A stretch of DNA of 64,000 nt from Ptychodera flava. Lineage: Eukaryota; Hemichordata; Enteropneusta; Ptychoderidae. A program made the translations under genes and the position numbers. Under the pieces are notes generated by a model, which saw only the letters and a list, made by a program, of their open reading frames with translations, was not told the DNA's origin and searched no databases. Position 1 is the stretch's first letter. Each line of letters starts with the position of its first letter. This document shows positions 1-11,999 of the stretch, in pieces. The stretch covers positions 62,001 through 126,000 of the forward strand of contig NW_027248395.1 of assembly GCF_041260155.1 (NCBI RefSeq), read 5' to 3'.

Positions 1-2214
1 AATTTATTTCTCAGTTAATTTTTTTCACTTTTCTCAATTCAAGAGTTTTTCTTATTTTAAGAATAGACAAGAAAACATAAACTCAATTCAAGAATTTTAT
101 TTTCTTAATATCCCCATCTGAGCAAGATAAAAATTCTTACTCCAAATTTTACAAATTCTAGTAAACTTCTCAAAACAAGATTTTTCTTAATTTTAGATTT
201 GCCATTTTTTTCAAAACAAGTAATTTGGGAGTGTAGCTAGAAATAACATCTTGTTTTGAAATATTTCTTGTTTTCAGCTGAAAATAAGATATTCCAAAAT
301 CTGGAATTTCTGGAATTCTTTAAATTAAAAATAAGTTCGAACAGATTTCTTACATCAAGAATCTTTAAATTCTTAGAATTTTTTTGAAACCAGATGTTTC
401 CTTAATCTAAGATGTCCTTTTTGCTTGAAATCCACAAAAGAAGAAAATTAACACTGTACACCTTTCTTGAAATAATTAAAAATATTAGACAAGAAAATTA
501 ACATTGACACAATTTCTTCTTTTAATAACATGATGACCTTTGGTCATTATGTTAAAAATAGGATAAGACACAGGTTTTTTAGCTTAAAACGGACATTAGC
601 TGTATCTTTTGCCTATAGCTTTAGTTTTCTGGTTCATTTAATCCACTACAGTTTATCGTCTTAATTGCTATGTCATGCAGCCAATTTAGAGAAATTCCCA
701 TGTAAAACAAAATGCAAGACTAGATCATTTACCGACCAATTCAAGATTGGAGTCTTTCCATCTCAACATATGATGGGCCTTTTTTTTAAACGTGTTGACA
801 TTTTAACCTGCTTGTCAAAATAATACAACCAATATAGAGTCAAATTTACCACTTCAATGTTTGTTACACGTACTGGATGTTTTGTTGCAACATATTTAAC
901 TCTGCTGATAAATCAGCAAAACACAAATTCACCAGATTACAGCAGATGCCATTTCAAAGGAAGTTTCACAATTCATCGTCCTTCTGACTCAAGGGTTTAT
1001 GACATTGGTATTGTTTGTACTCAAGTCAAATCGTAGTAATGGGCATTCAAGCATGACGATATGGACTAGGATCAGAAACTGTAGTTGATATACAGAAAAA
1101 CAATACTGAAAAAATAGAAAAAGATACAGCTGGAGTCAATATAAATGAAGAATTCGTTCTTTTGTAAAAGCAAACTAAGCAGTAGCACATGCATGACTCA
1201 AAAATTATCCAAAATGGAATTGAAAAATTTCTTGAATATTGTATTTAGTGGTTTCACTATTCAACTGCACAGACCTGTTCAGTTTGTATAAACAATTGCA
1301 CAGTTCATAATTTTAGTTATGCTTATTTCGATAAACAAATTTTGATATTTTTTAAGTATTCTGATTGCCAGCATCCAATAATTTGTGTATTAATTCTGAA
1401 ATTCTATACTACTCTTTGCGTTGAAGTTTAACAACCCCAGAGCACATCACAGAACACAGTTACTTTGGTCCATTGAAACCTATATTTTTTGCAATTGTTT
1501 CTTCAGGGTATCCGATTTACAATGCAAAATTCTCAAGAGACAAATTTTACTTTCTAAATAACCAATTGTTTGTTATACTGATGATTGTTATTGTGAAATT
1601 CTACCCGATGAAAGGGAATACTTGGTTTTCGTTAGAATCTGACCTTAAATAAATCCCAACAATCATTATCATTCGAGGCAAATGAAATTTCCAGGAACAA
1701 AATACAACAACACCCACTGCCCAAACCAATAGTACAATCTCCAACCACTTGTCATTGCAGTGGTGGTAATAGTTTTCCCGAGATGGTAAGCCTTCCCTGC
1801 AAGTATACAGCACACATCAAGTTGAACTAAAGTGACAAAGTAATTTTGCAGTGGTTGAGACCAGCTTATTACAGCTGTGAATCAAGGGATTCAGCTGTCT
1901 CTCATAAGACCTGCTTGGGACTGATGGAATCATGCAATTAACCTAAATTGTTATGTATGCCCTTTACACAAAATATATTGCACACTAAGCTGTAGGACAA
2001 AAGGACCAATTTCAATTTGAAATTATTTCTGTATTTGACCAGTAATTTTCCAACTTGTGCATGGTGCATGGATTTCACAATTCCTGAGATACTGTAGAAC
2101 TTGTTATCGGTCTGAAGATTTTCAAGTGAGAGACACTTTTTAGTCTTAAAACTTTTGAAACGGGGATTTTTCAAAATGCAGGTTGGCAAGATATTTAAGA
2201 CGTTCTGTGGTAGA
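1..2214. other. AT-rich non-coding DNA with dispersed-repeat relic at the left edge
   Basis: No supported gene. Roughly the first 540 bases alternate CAAGA/TTCTTG-type motifs (for example AAAACAAG and its complement CTTGTTTT several times), which looks like an old fold-back or dispersed repeat cut by the window edge. The remainder shows no coding pattern; short open frames here look like chance. Confidence 0.5.
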
Positions 2215-2880
2215 TCTAAATTACAAGTAATACAACAAAATTCAATAGTAATAAATTAAAGGGGTTCAGAATAGGTGAGGAAAACTTAAAAGATATGAGA
2301 AGATGTGTAAGACATAAAATATTGTGGTCGGAGCTATGTGGAGAAACTCTTCATTCCCACATGACATGTGTGTCATGACTCTGAATGCTCTAAATGTCAA
2401 TCAATACAACATAATTCCAATATTAATGCTCAAATTGTTTCAGAATAGGTCAACAAGAAAGACAATTGAGGGAAACATAGATAAGTTACACAATTATGGT
2501 TGTTGGGGATGTGTTGACAGACTCTCAATTCCTACATGACAGGTGTGTGACTCTGAATGCTCTAAATGCAAATCAATACAACAAGATTCCCATGTCAATG
2601 CTCAAAATGATTCAGAATATGTCACCAGGAAAGAAAATGAAGATCAACATTGATAGATAATTCCATGCTAGCGGTTGGAGATGTGTTGAGAGCCTTTTCA
2701 TTCCCATGTGACAGGTGTGCAACTCCAAATTTTCTAAATGTCAATGGATATCATAAAATGTCAATGTCAATGCTCAAATCCAATATGTCACCAAGGAATA
2801 ACATGAAGGAAAACATTGATAAGCAAAACCATTATTATGAATAGAGATATGTTGCAAGTCTCTTCATTTCCACGTAAAAT
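2215..2880. repeat. Degenerate tandem repeat, about 170-bp unit, roughly four copies
   Basis: A recurring block contains TTCAGAATAGGTCA-like, CATTCCCACATGACAGGTGTG-like and GAATGCTCTAAATG-like segments in the same order. Anchors 'TTCAGAATA' fall near 2263, 2441, 2611 and (diverged) 2787, giving periods of about 170-178. Copies are clearly diverged. Short open frames inside it are repeat translation, not genes. Confidence 0.75.
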
Positions 2881-3058
2881 GAATGAGATATGGATAAGTC
2901 ATAGTCATAGTGCTGCAAGAGTTGTTGCGTCTCATTCCCTTCTGTAACAAGTCTATCACAAATGACAAAAAAATGATACTCACTTTGCGCTCATGCACTT
3001 CTCTATTAACAAATGTGGTGGTTTCAATCGGGTTCGAACTCACAACGTCACCTAGCGG

Positions 3059-3088
3059 AGAAGACTGTACAGTTGTATGCAGTAAGCT

Positions 3089-3157
<69 letters not shown>

Positions 3158-3200
3158 TATATATATATTGAAGACTGTACAGTTGTATGCAGTAAGCTTA

Positions 3201-3295
<95 letters not shown>

Positions 3296-3308
3296 ATATA
3301 TATATACA
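3059..3308. repeat. Two (TA)n microsatellite tracts, each preceded by the same ~35-bp segment
   Basis: The segment GAAGACTGTACAGTTGTATG followed by CAGTAAGCTTATATA occurs at about 3059 and again at about 3169. Each copy runs directly into a long alternating TA tract (about 3091-3156 and 3196-3306). The duplication therefore includes the unique lead-in as well as the microsatellite. Confidence 0.9.
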
Positions 3309-3310
3309 TA

Positions 3311-3904
3311 CACGAACGGCAATAGTTATTTGAGGGAAGCGCTTGCGCAAAAGCCTGGCCTATGACCTTTGATCTCATATTCCATGACTAAACGTAAGCA
3401 TTCCCACATGACACATTCCATTTCCCAGGTGACAGGCTCCCTGTCGCGCGCACTACCCCTATCCGGCTGTCACTTACAACCGTAAACCAACACAAATGTT
3501 TTCACTACCACGGACGAAAACGACAATCACCGCTCTGTGTTAAAAAAATCGCCGCGGTATTTCAGCGTGGTTTTAGAGCTTTGTCAATTCATTGCGATTT
3601 GAAATCAAGGTCCTGTGATTATTCTAGGACGTGCCATTGCGCAATTAAATCTCAAATAGCCGTCATTTCAACATTTGATGCGCCACTAAAGGCGCAACAT
3701 TATATGAACGGGTCGATCACACAGTTCATGTAGTTCATACACTCGCGTAGTTTCGGCCGTCCGAAGGTCATCACCTCAGTCATAGTGTGACATATAAAAC
3801 GATTCAGTTACCCATCGACCTTTGTAATTCAATACCCAGTACAGAATATACGATGGTACATAGGAAGTTGGGGAGAAAGGACTGATGTAGGGGCAACAGT
3901 GTAT
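3311..3904. other. Non-coding stretch, nothing recognised
   Basis: Somewhat more GC-rich than its surroundings around 3410-3760, with several GCGC-type motifs. I see no coding signal, RNA gene or repeat unit that I can support. Confidence 0.4.
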
Positions 3905-4440
3905 TGGAGACGTACGTAAAGTAAAGTAAGCCTTTATTGAAATCGTATCCCAGTTGGGATCTTGATCATAAAGTACATTAAAGGTTTTGCAAAAACAACA
4001 ATGAAAGAGTATATATAAATAAATATCAATATCTACATATGAGGTCAACACACTACAGGTTCATAAATAGTTTACTTTGGTTTTTTTTTTCATTTTGTCC
4101 TGTCTGAGTTTGAAACATGTACGTATGTGTGTATTTTCCCAATTCACATAGTGATGCTTTATCTGTCCTTGAAAGGATGCTTATAAGGTCTTGTGTGCCT
4201 CTAAATGCGTTTTTACAAATGGTTAGTTTGCTGAAAAAAAATCATGTCGAATGTCTGTGTAGCCTTTGCAATAAAAAAGAAAATGTATCTCATCTTCTAC
4301 TTGTTTGTTTTGGCAAATTTGGCATGCTCTGTCTATGACATCAAGGTTTCTATATCTACCTGTTTCTATGTGTAGTATGTTGGTGGCCTTCAAAAGAGAT
4401 CGAAAATAGTCATTTTAAACCAGATTTCACACTTTCTTTG
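3905..4440 (-). pseudogene. 3' end of a non-LTR retrotransposon (LINE) ORF2 with 3' tail
   Basis: Read on the minus strand, about 4440 to 4240 encodes the extreme C-terminus of a LINE reverse-transcriptase protein: an 'IETGRYRN' segment, then a cysteine-histidine knuckle. The knuckle reads CQIC, then VEDEIHFLFYC, giving C-x2-C-x9-H-x4-C. This is the usual C-terminal zinc knuckle of LINE ORF2 proteins. Stops follow, then a 3' region ending in AATAAAGGCTTACTTTACTTTAC-like sequence near 3905, which looks like the element's 3' terminus. The fragment is 5'-truncated, as LINE copies commonly are. It is a dead relic. The LINE clade cannot be set from this piece alone. Confidence 0.75.
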
Positions 4441-5010
4441 AAACAGAGAGATTCTTTTGTCAGAAATACACCTTGTCGAGTAGAATTTGTGGTATATGAT
4501 ATTTTTAATTTCACGGAATCCGTGTAAAAGTATTCAAAATGGCCGCCTCCATTGAAGTGCTCTCTTTTCAAACTCGTAGGTGTGTAGAGATTCCATTCTA
4601 AATTTCGCGTACACGCATTAGTCTTAATACTCGCTTCGCGAGCGGCCTTCGGTCGCTCTCGCTGCGCTGGCTATGATTAAAATCAAGAAAGTAACCGTTT
4701 GCTCAGAGTTCCAGCTTTAGAGTTCAAAAACTGCAGTTTCATTTTCCTTACATCTAGCGCCCTCTATGGTATGAATATGCAGGTAGACATGGCAGCCCGC
4801 AAAAACGATGTCGTCATGTTGTTCGTGTACATGTGTTTTTCTGTCGCCATTGTGCATTTTTTCGAGAGAAGATCTGCAACCTGGATGATCTGAGGCATTG
4901 AAAACTCACTGATTTTATTCTGTGTTACCCTAAAAAGTCAAATTTTATCATAAATGTCACCTAAACTACATGCATAATGTACATACATTTCTTGCCATTT
5001 CTTGTCATAA
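4441..5010. other. Non-coding stretch with a GC-rich hairpin
   Basis: No supported gene. At 4640-4658 an 8-bp stem (GAGCGGCC / GGTCGCTC, one G-T pair) closes a 3-base loop. It sits inside a run of CGC-rich sequence (4630-4672) unlike the AT-rich neighbourhood. Nothing else is recognised. Confidence 0.45.
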
Positions 5011-6243
5011 ATATGCACGTCAATTTGTTTTGTGATACGATCCAATATGGCAGCCGCGCGGCCATTTTGTTACGATTTTTTTCATGTACAGAGCCATAAC
5101 TCAGGCATATCTCAACCAATTTTATTCAAAGTTGGTACAAGGACATTGACTTATATCATACATATGCACGTCAATTTGTTATGTGAAACACTCAAATATG
5201 GCTGCCAGGCGGCCATCTTGTTACGATTTTTTCATGTCCGGAGCCATAACTCAGACATATCTCAACCAATTTTATTCAAAGTCGGTACAAAGACATCGAC
5301 CTATGTCATACATATGCACGTCGATTTGTTTTGTGATACGATCCAATATGGCCGCCAGACGGCCATTTTATTAAGATTTTTTCATGTACAGAGCCATAAC
5401 TCAGGCATATCTCAACCGATTTTATTCAAAGTCAGTACAAGGACATTGACCTATGTCAAACATATGCACGTTGATTTGTTTTGTGATACGATCCAATATG
5501 GCCGCCAGGCGGCCATTATATTACCATTTTGCATGTACAGCACCATAACTCAGACATGTTTCAACCGATTTTATTCAAAGTTGGTACAAGGAGATTGACC
5601 AATGTCATAGATATGCATGTCAATTTGTTCTGTGATAATATCCAATATGGCTGCCATACGGCCATTTTGTTAAGATTTTTTCATGTACAAAGCCATAACT
5701 CGAGGCATATCTCAACCGATTGTATTCAAAGCTGGTACAAGGACATTGACCTATGTCATACATATGCACATTGATTTGTTTTGTGATACGATCAAATATG
5801 GCCACCGTGTGGCCATTTTTATACGATTTTTTCATGTCCTGAACCATAACTCAGACATGTATCAAGCGAATTTATTCAAAGTTGGTAGAAGGACATTGAC
5901 TTATGTTATAAATATGTACGTCGATTTGTTTTACGATATGGTCTGATATGGCCACATTGTGGCAATTTTGTTATTTTTTTTTCATGTCAAGAGCCATAAC
6001 TCTGGCAAGTCTGAACTGATTTTATTCAAAGTTGGTACATGGACATTGACTTATGTCATACATATACATGTTGATTTTTTAAACAGTAAGATCAAATATC
6101 GCTGCATGGCGGCGATTTTGTTACGATTTTTTCATGTACAGGTCCATAACTCAGACATATTTCCACCAGTATCATTCAAAGTTGGTACAAGGACAATGAC
6201 CTATTTCATACATATGCTCGTCAATTTGTTTCACGTCATGTAG
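5011..6243. repeat. 150-bp tandem satellite, about eight copies
   Basis: The anchor ATATGCACGTC(A/G)ATTTGTT recurs at 5011, 5162, 5312, 5462, 5611, 5762, 5912, 6062 and 6212, a period of 149-151. Each unit contains AATATGGC(C/T)GCC, TTACGATTTTTTCATGT, AGCCATAACTC and TTCAAAGTTGGTAC. Because the unit length is a multiple of three, one frame stays open for 188 codons from 5032. That frame is repeat translation without a recognisable domain. Related units occur at 25891-26480, and a single decayed unit lies near 7550-7620. Confidence 0.9.
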
Positions 6244-6349
6244 CAGTATCATGTCAATTATTGAAGTTTCGTAATTAGGCTTATATGTCAGAAATACTGT
6301 ACCAAATTTCATGAAACTTTGTACAGATGTTAAGCTCACATTGCTTTAA

Positions 6350-6810
6350 CAGTGAAAAAGTCCTTTATCAGTGTCATTTCAATTAATTTGTAATTGCATA
6401 TGTAATGAACTTTCCTAATTAGAGTGATATATCCACAAATACTGCGTCAAATTTGATGAAACTTGATACAGATGTTGATCTCATAGTGTTATAAATACTG
6501 CATCAAACTTTATGAAATATGATACCGGTGATAATCTGTTAGTGTTAGGATAGTATGAAAAAATGTTTTGCAACATCCTGTCGACTAATTCCTAGTTGAC
6601 TCATTTAATGACCTTTAGGATAGTGGCCTACATTGGTTTTATGTTTTCATCACCATGGAACTCATTCTTGGCCATTGAGCGCCATCTGTATCAAAGTATT
6701 TTTTATCACAGACCTAATTAATGAAGAGGACTCTATCCTCTCTGAGGACCTGTAATCAAAGTACCCATTAACAAGTGGGGACTGTGTCATCAACGATGAC
6801 TTGTTTTATT
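6350..6810. repeat. Dispersed repeat unit (unfilled paralogue of the 40283-44040 repeat)
   Basis: This segment matches the two flanks of the insertion at 40411-43719. Shared landmarks are ATCCACAAATACTGCGTC, GTTGATCTCATA, ATACTGCATCAAACTTTATG, CTCATTCTTGGCCATTGAG and CATTAACAAGTGGGGA. It ends in a small inverted repeat GTCATC-AAC-GATGAC (6786-6800). Here GTTGATCTCATA is followed directly by GTGTTATAAATACTGC, that is, without the 3.3-kb insert. Confidence 0.8.
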
Positions 6811-7753
6811 TTTATTCTATCTGTACGTCTTTTCTGCCCTTAGAAAATTTCATCATTTGTGTTATGTAAAGCAACTCTCATCGAATTATGGTCGATGACA
6901 CATACTATTGAATCAACTGGTTTGAAAATCATCTCATAATAACTCAAAGCGCCAGATTCCATTCAAAGTTGATACAAGATCATTTCTACTATGATTTTTA
7001 AACTCATCCTAACTTGGCAACCAGCCTATATGTTAGGATATCATTTTACTGAGTCTGTATTTTATAATGTCTTTCTACTAAAAACTTGGGATAGTACAAT
7101 AATTTTGGGCATTTGCAACCCATGTTTCTTTTTTAATTAAGTGATAGTATACCTTCATCTTTTATTTGACTTGTGGGTCTATGAGACATCTTCTGGTCAT
7201 TTAGCTGTATTTTTTTGTTAGGAAATTAGTTGTAAATTATCTTCATTTAACATTTCATCATTTTCATGTTCATCCAAGTTTGGTGAGTGCAGTTGCTAAT
7301 ATTTCAGCCGTGATATATAAAATGAATAGTTTTACGGTAAACAGTAGTTGATTTTCTTCTCTATAATGTTCAATTGTTTAACAACGCAAAATGGCTGGTA
7401 TGGTAGTCTCCACTGACAATGTGTAGGGAACTTATAGGTTTGGTCATGTCTGTCCATCTGTCCGTGTATCTGTCAATCAGTTCACACAAATTCCTCATAG
7501 ATGCCTGGAGAGATTTCATCATACTTGGTACAAGCATTACTCCTTATGTCATATGCATATTAATTTGTTTTGTGATACGATCCATTGTGGCTACATATAA
7601 TGGCTATTTTGTTTCCTAATTCAGTATAACAGTATAGCTGACCTTAAACCACATTAATCTTGGTCTCAACATAGACAAATCTGTCTGTCTTTGTTGGTCA
7701 TGCGGCCACAGTTGGAGTACAGTTGAACCTGTTACTAATATCTCTTCAATGAC
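6811..7753. other. Non-coding, with one decayed 150-bp satellite-like unit
   Basis: No supported gene. Around 7430-7620 a segment resembling the 150-bp satellite appears once: ATACTTGGTACAAGCATTAC, then TGCATATTAATTTGTTTTGT, GATACGATCC and GGCTATTTTGTT. The rest is AT-rich and unassigned. Confidence 0.5.
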
Positions 7754-7949
7754 AGAAAAAACAAGACCTGTGACCGATATTGGACAGATACCTGAAGTGG
7801 TCAAAACAGAAGACTCTGGTTTGCAGAATAAAACAGAGGACTTTGATGTTTGGAAGAGTGATGAAGGTTCCAAGGATTCTGAAGAAACAGCAGATTCTGA
7901 TATTTCTAAGAAGTATGCAAAGTCTGAAACATCAGGATATGATGAAAGA
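7754..7949 (+). CDS. Candidate internal exon, acidic/Ser-Thr-rich, unrecognised protein
   Basis: An open, acidic, hydrophilic frame with no stop. It is rich in Glu, Asp, Ser, Thr and Lys (for example DSEETADSDISKKYAKSE) and ends at a consensus donor, GAAAGA|GTAAGG (GT at 7950), in phase 0. The likely acceptor is CTCTTCAATGACAG just upstream, though its pyrimidine tract is weak. The donor and first intron bases resemble those of the exon ending at 11099, and both encode low-complexity charged segments. This suggests repeated exons of one gene with a disordered region. No domain is recognised. It could also be an exon-like relic inside a duplicated block. Function unknown. Confidence 0.4.
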
Positions 7950-9000
7950 GTAAGGAAACAACTTTTTATCACTCAATAGGTTACAGATTGGTCCTTTCAC
8001 TCAGCTTGTTTCATTCAGTAGTAAATGCAATTCCCTAAAACATCTTCTGATTGTATGTCTAGTTTTAATACTTTGTGCATCCAATGTGTCTTTTTCATTA
8101 AATTTACTGAACTCTATGGCCTTTCGTAGAATATTTCTGTAAAATATGTATGTTTTCCTACAACTGCCATATTTATGCATATTTTTCCAAATCATTGGGT
8201 ACAACAACTGATCAAGGATTTTGTAAAGCCCACAAACAATATTAAAGAGTATACTAGCCAAGAAGTATGATAAGGATGTACTCAAGAATTCAATGGGTAC
8301 TGCAGAATTGATGAGATCAAATTTGCTTATAGGTTGAACATAAAACATCAAAGCACATTCTAATCAAATGATAAATAATTGCCAATCTTGAACATTGAAC
8401 ATGGAATAATGGAATTTCAACTTGAAAGTATGTATGAGTATGTAAGAGCAACCATTGTTGAATGACGGTTGGTTTGATCGCTGCTAAGTCCACACTTTTT
8501 TTTGGAATATCAAATTCAATTTGGTGACAATGGGGATAACATGCATAAGGAACCAGGTGATGGCACCAAACTTGTAATGGATGATTTGTTGATACGGTCC
8601 AACCCCCTTGGGACTTTATGCGTGATGCATTGACCAAAGTTGGTCACCAATGTGTGCAATGATTGGTACACCATTGTAGGGAGTCATAAAAGGTCAACCA
8701 TCTCACTGCGTGGATATCCTTGATTTTGAGTTTGGGGCTATTTAGAATTTGTTTGGTATATTTCTTTACATTTCGAAGATCGTAGGGAGACAAATGTTTA
8801 AAATAAAACAAACTAGTGAGAATGTCCTTGAACTCCTACAAGTAACTGACAGTCCCGGCTGCTTAGCTGGTGCACAACACCAGTCTATGAGTTACGCAAT
8901 GGATATTCAGGGGAAAGGGATTGAATTACCTGAGTTTCACGCTGACCCATTGCTTTTGCCAACTATCACTGATGCCTGTCACTTCCTAGACCCATCATTT
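7950..9000. other. Non-coding; nothing recognised
   Basis: Begins as the putative intron after the 7949 donor. The minus-strand frame at 8317-8637 (106 codons) and the plus-strand frame at 8749-9021 (90 codons) show no family resemblance I can name. They may be fragments of the same relic that becomes recognisable as hAT-like from 9018 onward. Confidence 0.35.
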
Positions 9001-9017
9001 CATTTTTGTCGAGTTGT

Positions 9018-9900
9018 TTAAGTTGGAGTGCCTCCAGTAATTTTAAGGCAATTGTGGCCGCCATCTTTTTCAAGGATGTGAAAATTGCCGAGCAAGTGAG
9101 ACTGCACGCCAAAGGTACTTGTTACTATCCTGATGTAGACAACAGGTTGCCCAGTCACAGAAATATATATACTTTCGTCAGTTAGAATGCTATACATATC
9201 AGCATTCTGAATTTGTTTCAATAACTTTCTTATGATAACATCACAAATTGTATTCTGTAATCTTTGGCTGTTGCCGACGACTGGTAATTGGCATAGGCAC
9301 CGACCTGGAGGTGGCCAAAATGGATACTTCAAGCAACTTCAACAAAGATGCATATTTATCAGTAGCGATAGTTTCTTCAGCCAACCAATACATGGCTTTC
9401 ATTGCCGTTACTATAGCATCGCATCTCGGTTTTGTGTGAGAACAGTTGAGATGGCTTTTTGCAGATCACACGCTTATACGTGTCTTTGACGGCCTCCAAA
9501 TGGATTTCACTGTCTGCATGCAATGCCAGTGTCAATGTTCGATAATTACAACATCAATCCAGGCTTGTGAATGGGCCGGTTTACTGGTTTCCCTGCATAT
9601 TTTGCACTTCATTCCAGCACCATCGCTGGGTGCTTCAAGCCAATTTTTCCATTCAGGTCGATCAAGCCACGGCACTTGGAACTTGCTTATTTTCACACGC
9701 TTAGCATTTTCAAACGTCACGCACTTGTTGTCAAGATCAGTGTAGATATCTGATTTTTCTGCCATGGGAGCTACTCCTTCGCCAGAGAGATCAGAAGTTG
9801 CAACAGATTCTGCGTCGACATTATTGTCCTTATTAACACAGGACTTGAAAAAATGTGTTATGAGTCTACGTCTCATGTTTGTATGATGTTCATACAACAA
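9018..9900 (-). pseudogene. hAT-like transposase relic (ZNF862/DUF4371-type), N-terminal half
   Basis: Read on the minus strand from 9900, the first open block (122 codons, 9900-9532) has an N-terminal linker. A region with WLDRPEWKNWLEAP and MKCKICRE follows, resembling the TTF-type zinc finger at the start of ZNF862/KIAA1586-like hAT proteins. A second block (9332-9018) contains YSILTDESIYISVTGQPVVY, matching the 'ILxDESTDIS' start of the DUF4371/hAT transposase core around its first catalytic Asp. The two blocks lie in different frames, and the dimerisation domain and later catalytic residues are missing. The copy is therefore frameshifted and truncated. The family is inferred from motifs only. 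Confidence 0.65.
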
Positions 9901-10679
9901 ACGTTTACGTCAAAATGAGAAAAATTTAAAATTTGCGGAATGAAGATGATCTTCAATGATTTGTTCCCCTCCTAAATATTATCAAACACATACTGAAAAC
10001 AATATTTTATCACAACGCGATAACAGGGAACAAGCATTTCTTGGAAGAGCTTTTACATAATAGAATGTATCAAAACTAATCATGTTGACTCTCCTAGGCC
10101 CACAGTCATATCGCAGGTGGGTGTATAGTACATTGTTGTACTATTCTTTTTTTTATGGAAACACATTGTTAGAATATTTTTTACAAACAAATATAGTGGC
10201 TACAGACCATGTGTCAACGCACACAGTTGGAGTATTCTGGACTGACATCATTTCAAGTGATGCAAGTCGCCCCATGATCAATTGCTAGGGGATGCCACAA
10301 GGTCAACAGAGGGCGATTTGCCCCTTCACCCCCTCTAGATGAAACACTGCCACTCATCTCAGTATTCGGCGTCTAGGTGCACCCAGGAATGAAGGAAGAT
10401 GCGACTTTGTACACATTATCATGTTAGTTAAAAAGTATACAAATGAAGTAAACATGGCAGAACTTTGAAACTTGCTAAAACTCAGTAACTACATGCCAAA
10501 CTGAGTTTAAACTTGGTATTAGGATTCTGTTAGGTAACCTAATTAAATTTGTCTAGTGAACTTGAATGTTTGTATTTTTAGTGGAATTTTTCCCATTTTG
10601 GTCAAAAAATCTTCTCTGAAATTGCTTATCTGATCTCTTTGAAACTTTGTATGCACCTCCCTTTGGATGACTTGAGTCC
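9901..10679. other. Non-coding; nothing recognised
   Basis: AT-rich sequence without supported coding potential. Near 10490-10640 there are segments like the 'CCCATTTTGGTCAAAAAATC' repeats seen again at 39.8-44.9 kb (small decayed repeat units). Confidence 0.4.
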
Positions 10680-11099
10680 ATGGTTGGTTCAGGCACTGTT
10701 CTAGATACCAATGTGGATAAGAGTGTGACTCACCAAAAACAGACAGAACTAGGAGTCACCAAAGACACTAAATCAGGGCAAAATAAAACAGAAACAACGA
10801 CAGAAAGAACAGAAGAAAATTCAAAGGTGGCTCAACGTAACGAAGTTGTGACCATGCAGGATACTGGCTATGTTGCACAGGTTACAGATGGCACAAAGGC
10901 TTCGGTAATTGAAGGTCCAATCACTAGTGAGTTGACTTCAAGAGATCCAAAATTTACAGGAGCCAAGGACACCAAAGATAAATTCTCCAGACCTACGGTG
11001 ACAGATGAAGCAATTGGCGTGACAGATGGAAGGAAGGGTATTTCTGAAGCTTTAGGCTCATCAATTGATACAGGGGACTTTAAAGTAAAGAAAAAAAAG
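10680..11099 (+). CDS. Candidate internal exon, Thr/Lys/Glu-rich, unrecognised protein
   Basis: A 140-codon open frame rich in Thr, Lys, Glu and Asp, with repeated TK/VTD/DTK motifs (such as VTDEAIGVTDGRKG). It ends in phase 0 at a consensus donor AAAAAAAAG|GTAAGG (GT at 11100). The upstream boundary is uncertain; an in-frame ATG at 10680 exists but an acceptor may be used instead. The composition suggests a long disordered segment. The exon ends like the one at 7949 (same phase, similar first intron bases), which fits duplicated exons of one unrecognised host gene. Immediately downstream the intron has received the DIRS element. Confidence 0.4.
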
Positions 11100-11319
11100 G
11101 TAAGGAAGCAGCTATTCATCATTCACAAAATATCGCACATCAGGAACTGCTCACCATGTTACACTCGGAACGCCCAGTCAGCATGATCAATCCTGATGCC
11201 GTCACCAATGCCATAACAAAAGAACTGTACCTGTGCCACACAATTGGTCCGTTTACCACACCACCACTGCCATATTTTGTCGTAAACTCGCTTGGACTTG
11301 GTCAAAAAAATCACGCGAC

Positions 11320-11905
11320 TGTCGCATAATCATGGACCTATCACAACCAAGGGATGATAGCTTCAATCACTACATCAGCAACGAAGACTACACCCTCACC
11401 TACTGCCACGTGGAAGATGCCGTTGCGATATATTAGACACTTGGCAGAGGTGCACTCCTCACAAAAGTGGTACATTAAACACGCATTCTGCCTGTGCCCG
11501 GTGGGGAAAGCAGACTGGCACCTCCTCAGCTTCAAATGGCAAGGGCTGTTCTTCTTCAATCATGTGCTACCCTTCGGCCTTCGGTTGGCACCATTCCTAT
11601 TCAACCTTCTGGCCGAAGCACTCCTCAGGATTGTCAATCACAAAGCAAACTCTCAGGACTTATTGCATTACCTGGACGACTACCTTGGTGCTGCCCCCAA
11701 CTCCCCACAATGCCACTACCTCCTTGCCACAATGATCAACACATGCTACAACCTCGCAATACCTATCGCCCTGGAAAAAGTCGAAGGTCCATCAACTACC
11801 ATCATGTTCCTGGGCATCACCTTGGATATGCTCACCATGACACTGTGTTTGCCAGACGATAAGCTACAGAACCTGCTTCAAACACTCCCAACTTGGCTCC
11901 ACTGA
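11320..11905 (+). pseudogene. DIRS reverse transcriptase fragment
   Basis: The N-terminal part carries IMDLSQPRDDSFNHYI and EDYTLTYCHVEDAV (about 11325-11430). A frame change follows, then a 183-codon block (11354-11905 frame) contains FKWQGLFFFNHVLPFGLRLA, FLFNLLAEALL, HYLDDYLGAA and FLGITLD. The LDD catalytic pair is at 11675-11680. These are the characteristic palm motifs of DIRS-type RTs, which have LDD in place of the usual YxDD. At least one frameshift separates the fingers from the palm, so no complete RT is encoded. Confidence 0.85.
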
Positions 11906-11999
11906 CACTCATGCACAAAACAGGAATTGATATCCCTCATTAGCACCTTCAGCTTCGCAAGCAAGTGCATTCCACCGCATGATCAACTTAAGCACTAAT

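Noticed and set aside
2990..3060. GTTCGAACCC-like box on the minus strand, like a pol III B box
   Set aside because: No convincing A box at the right spacing and no tRNA cloverleaf; insufficient to call a SINE or tRNA.
2864..3365. 152- and 65-codon frames rich in Ile/Tyr
   Set aside because: They are translations of alternating TA tracts, not genes.
5032..5598. 188-codon open frame
   Set aside because: Runs through the 150-bp satellite; open because the period is divisible by three. No start context or domain.
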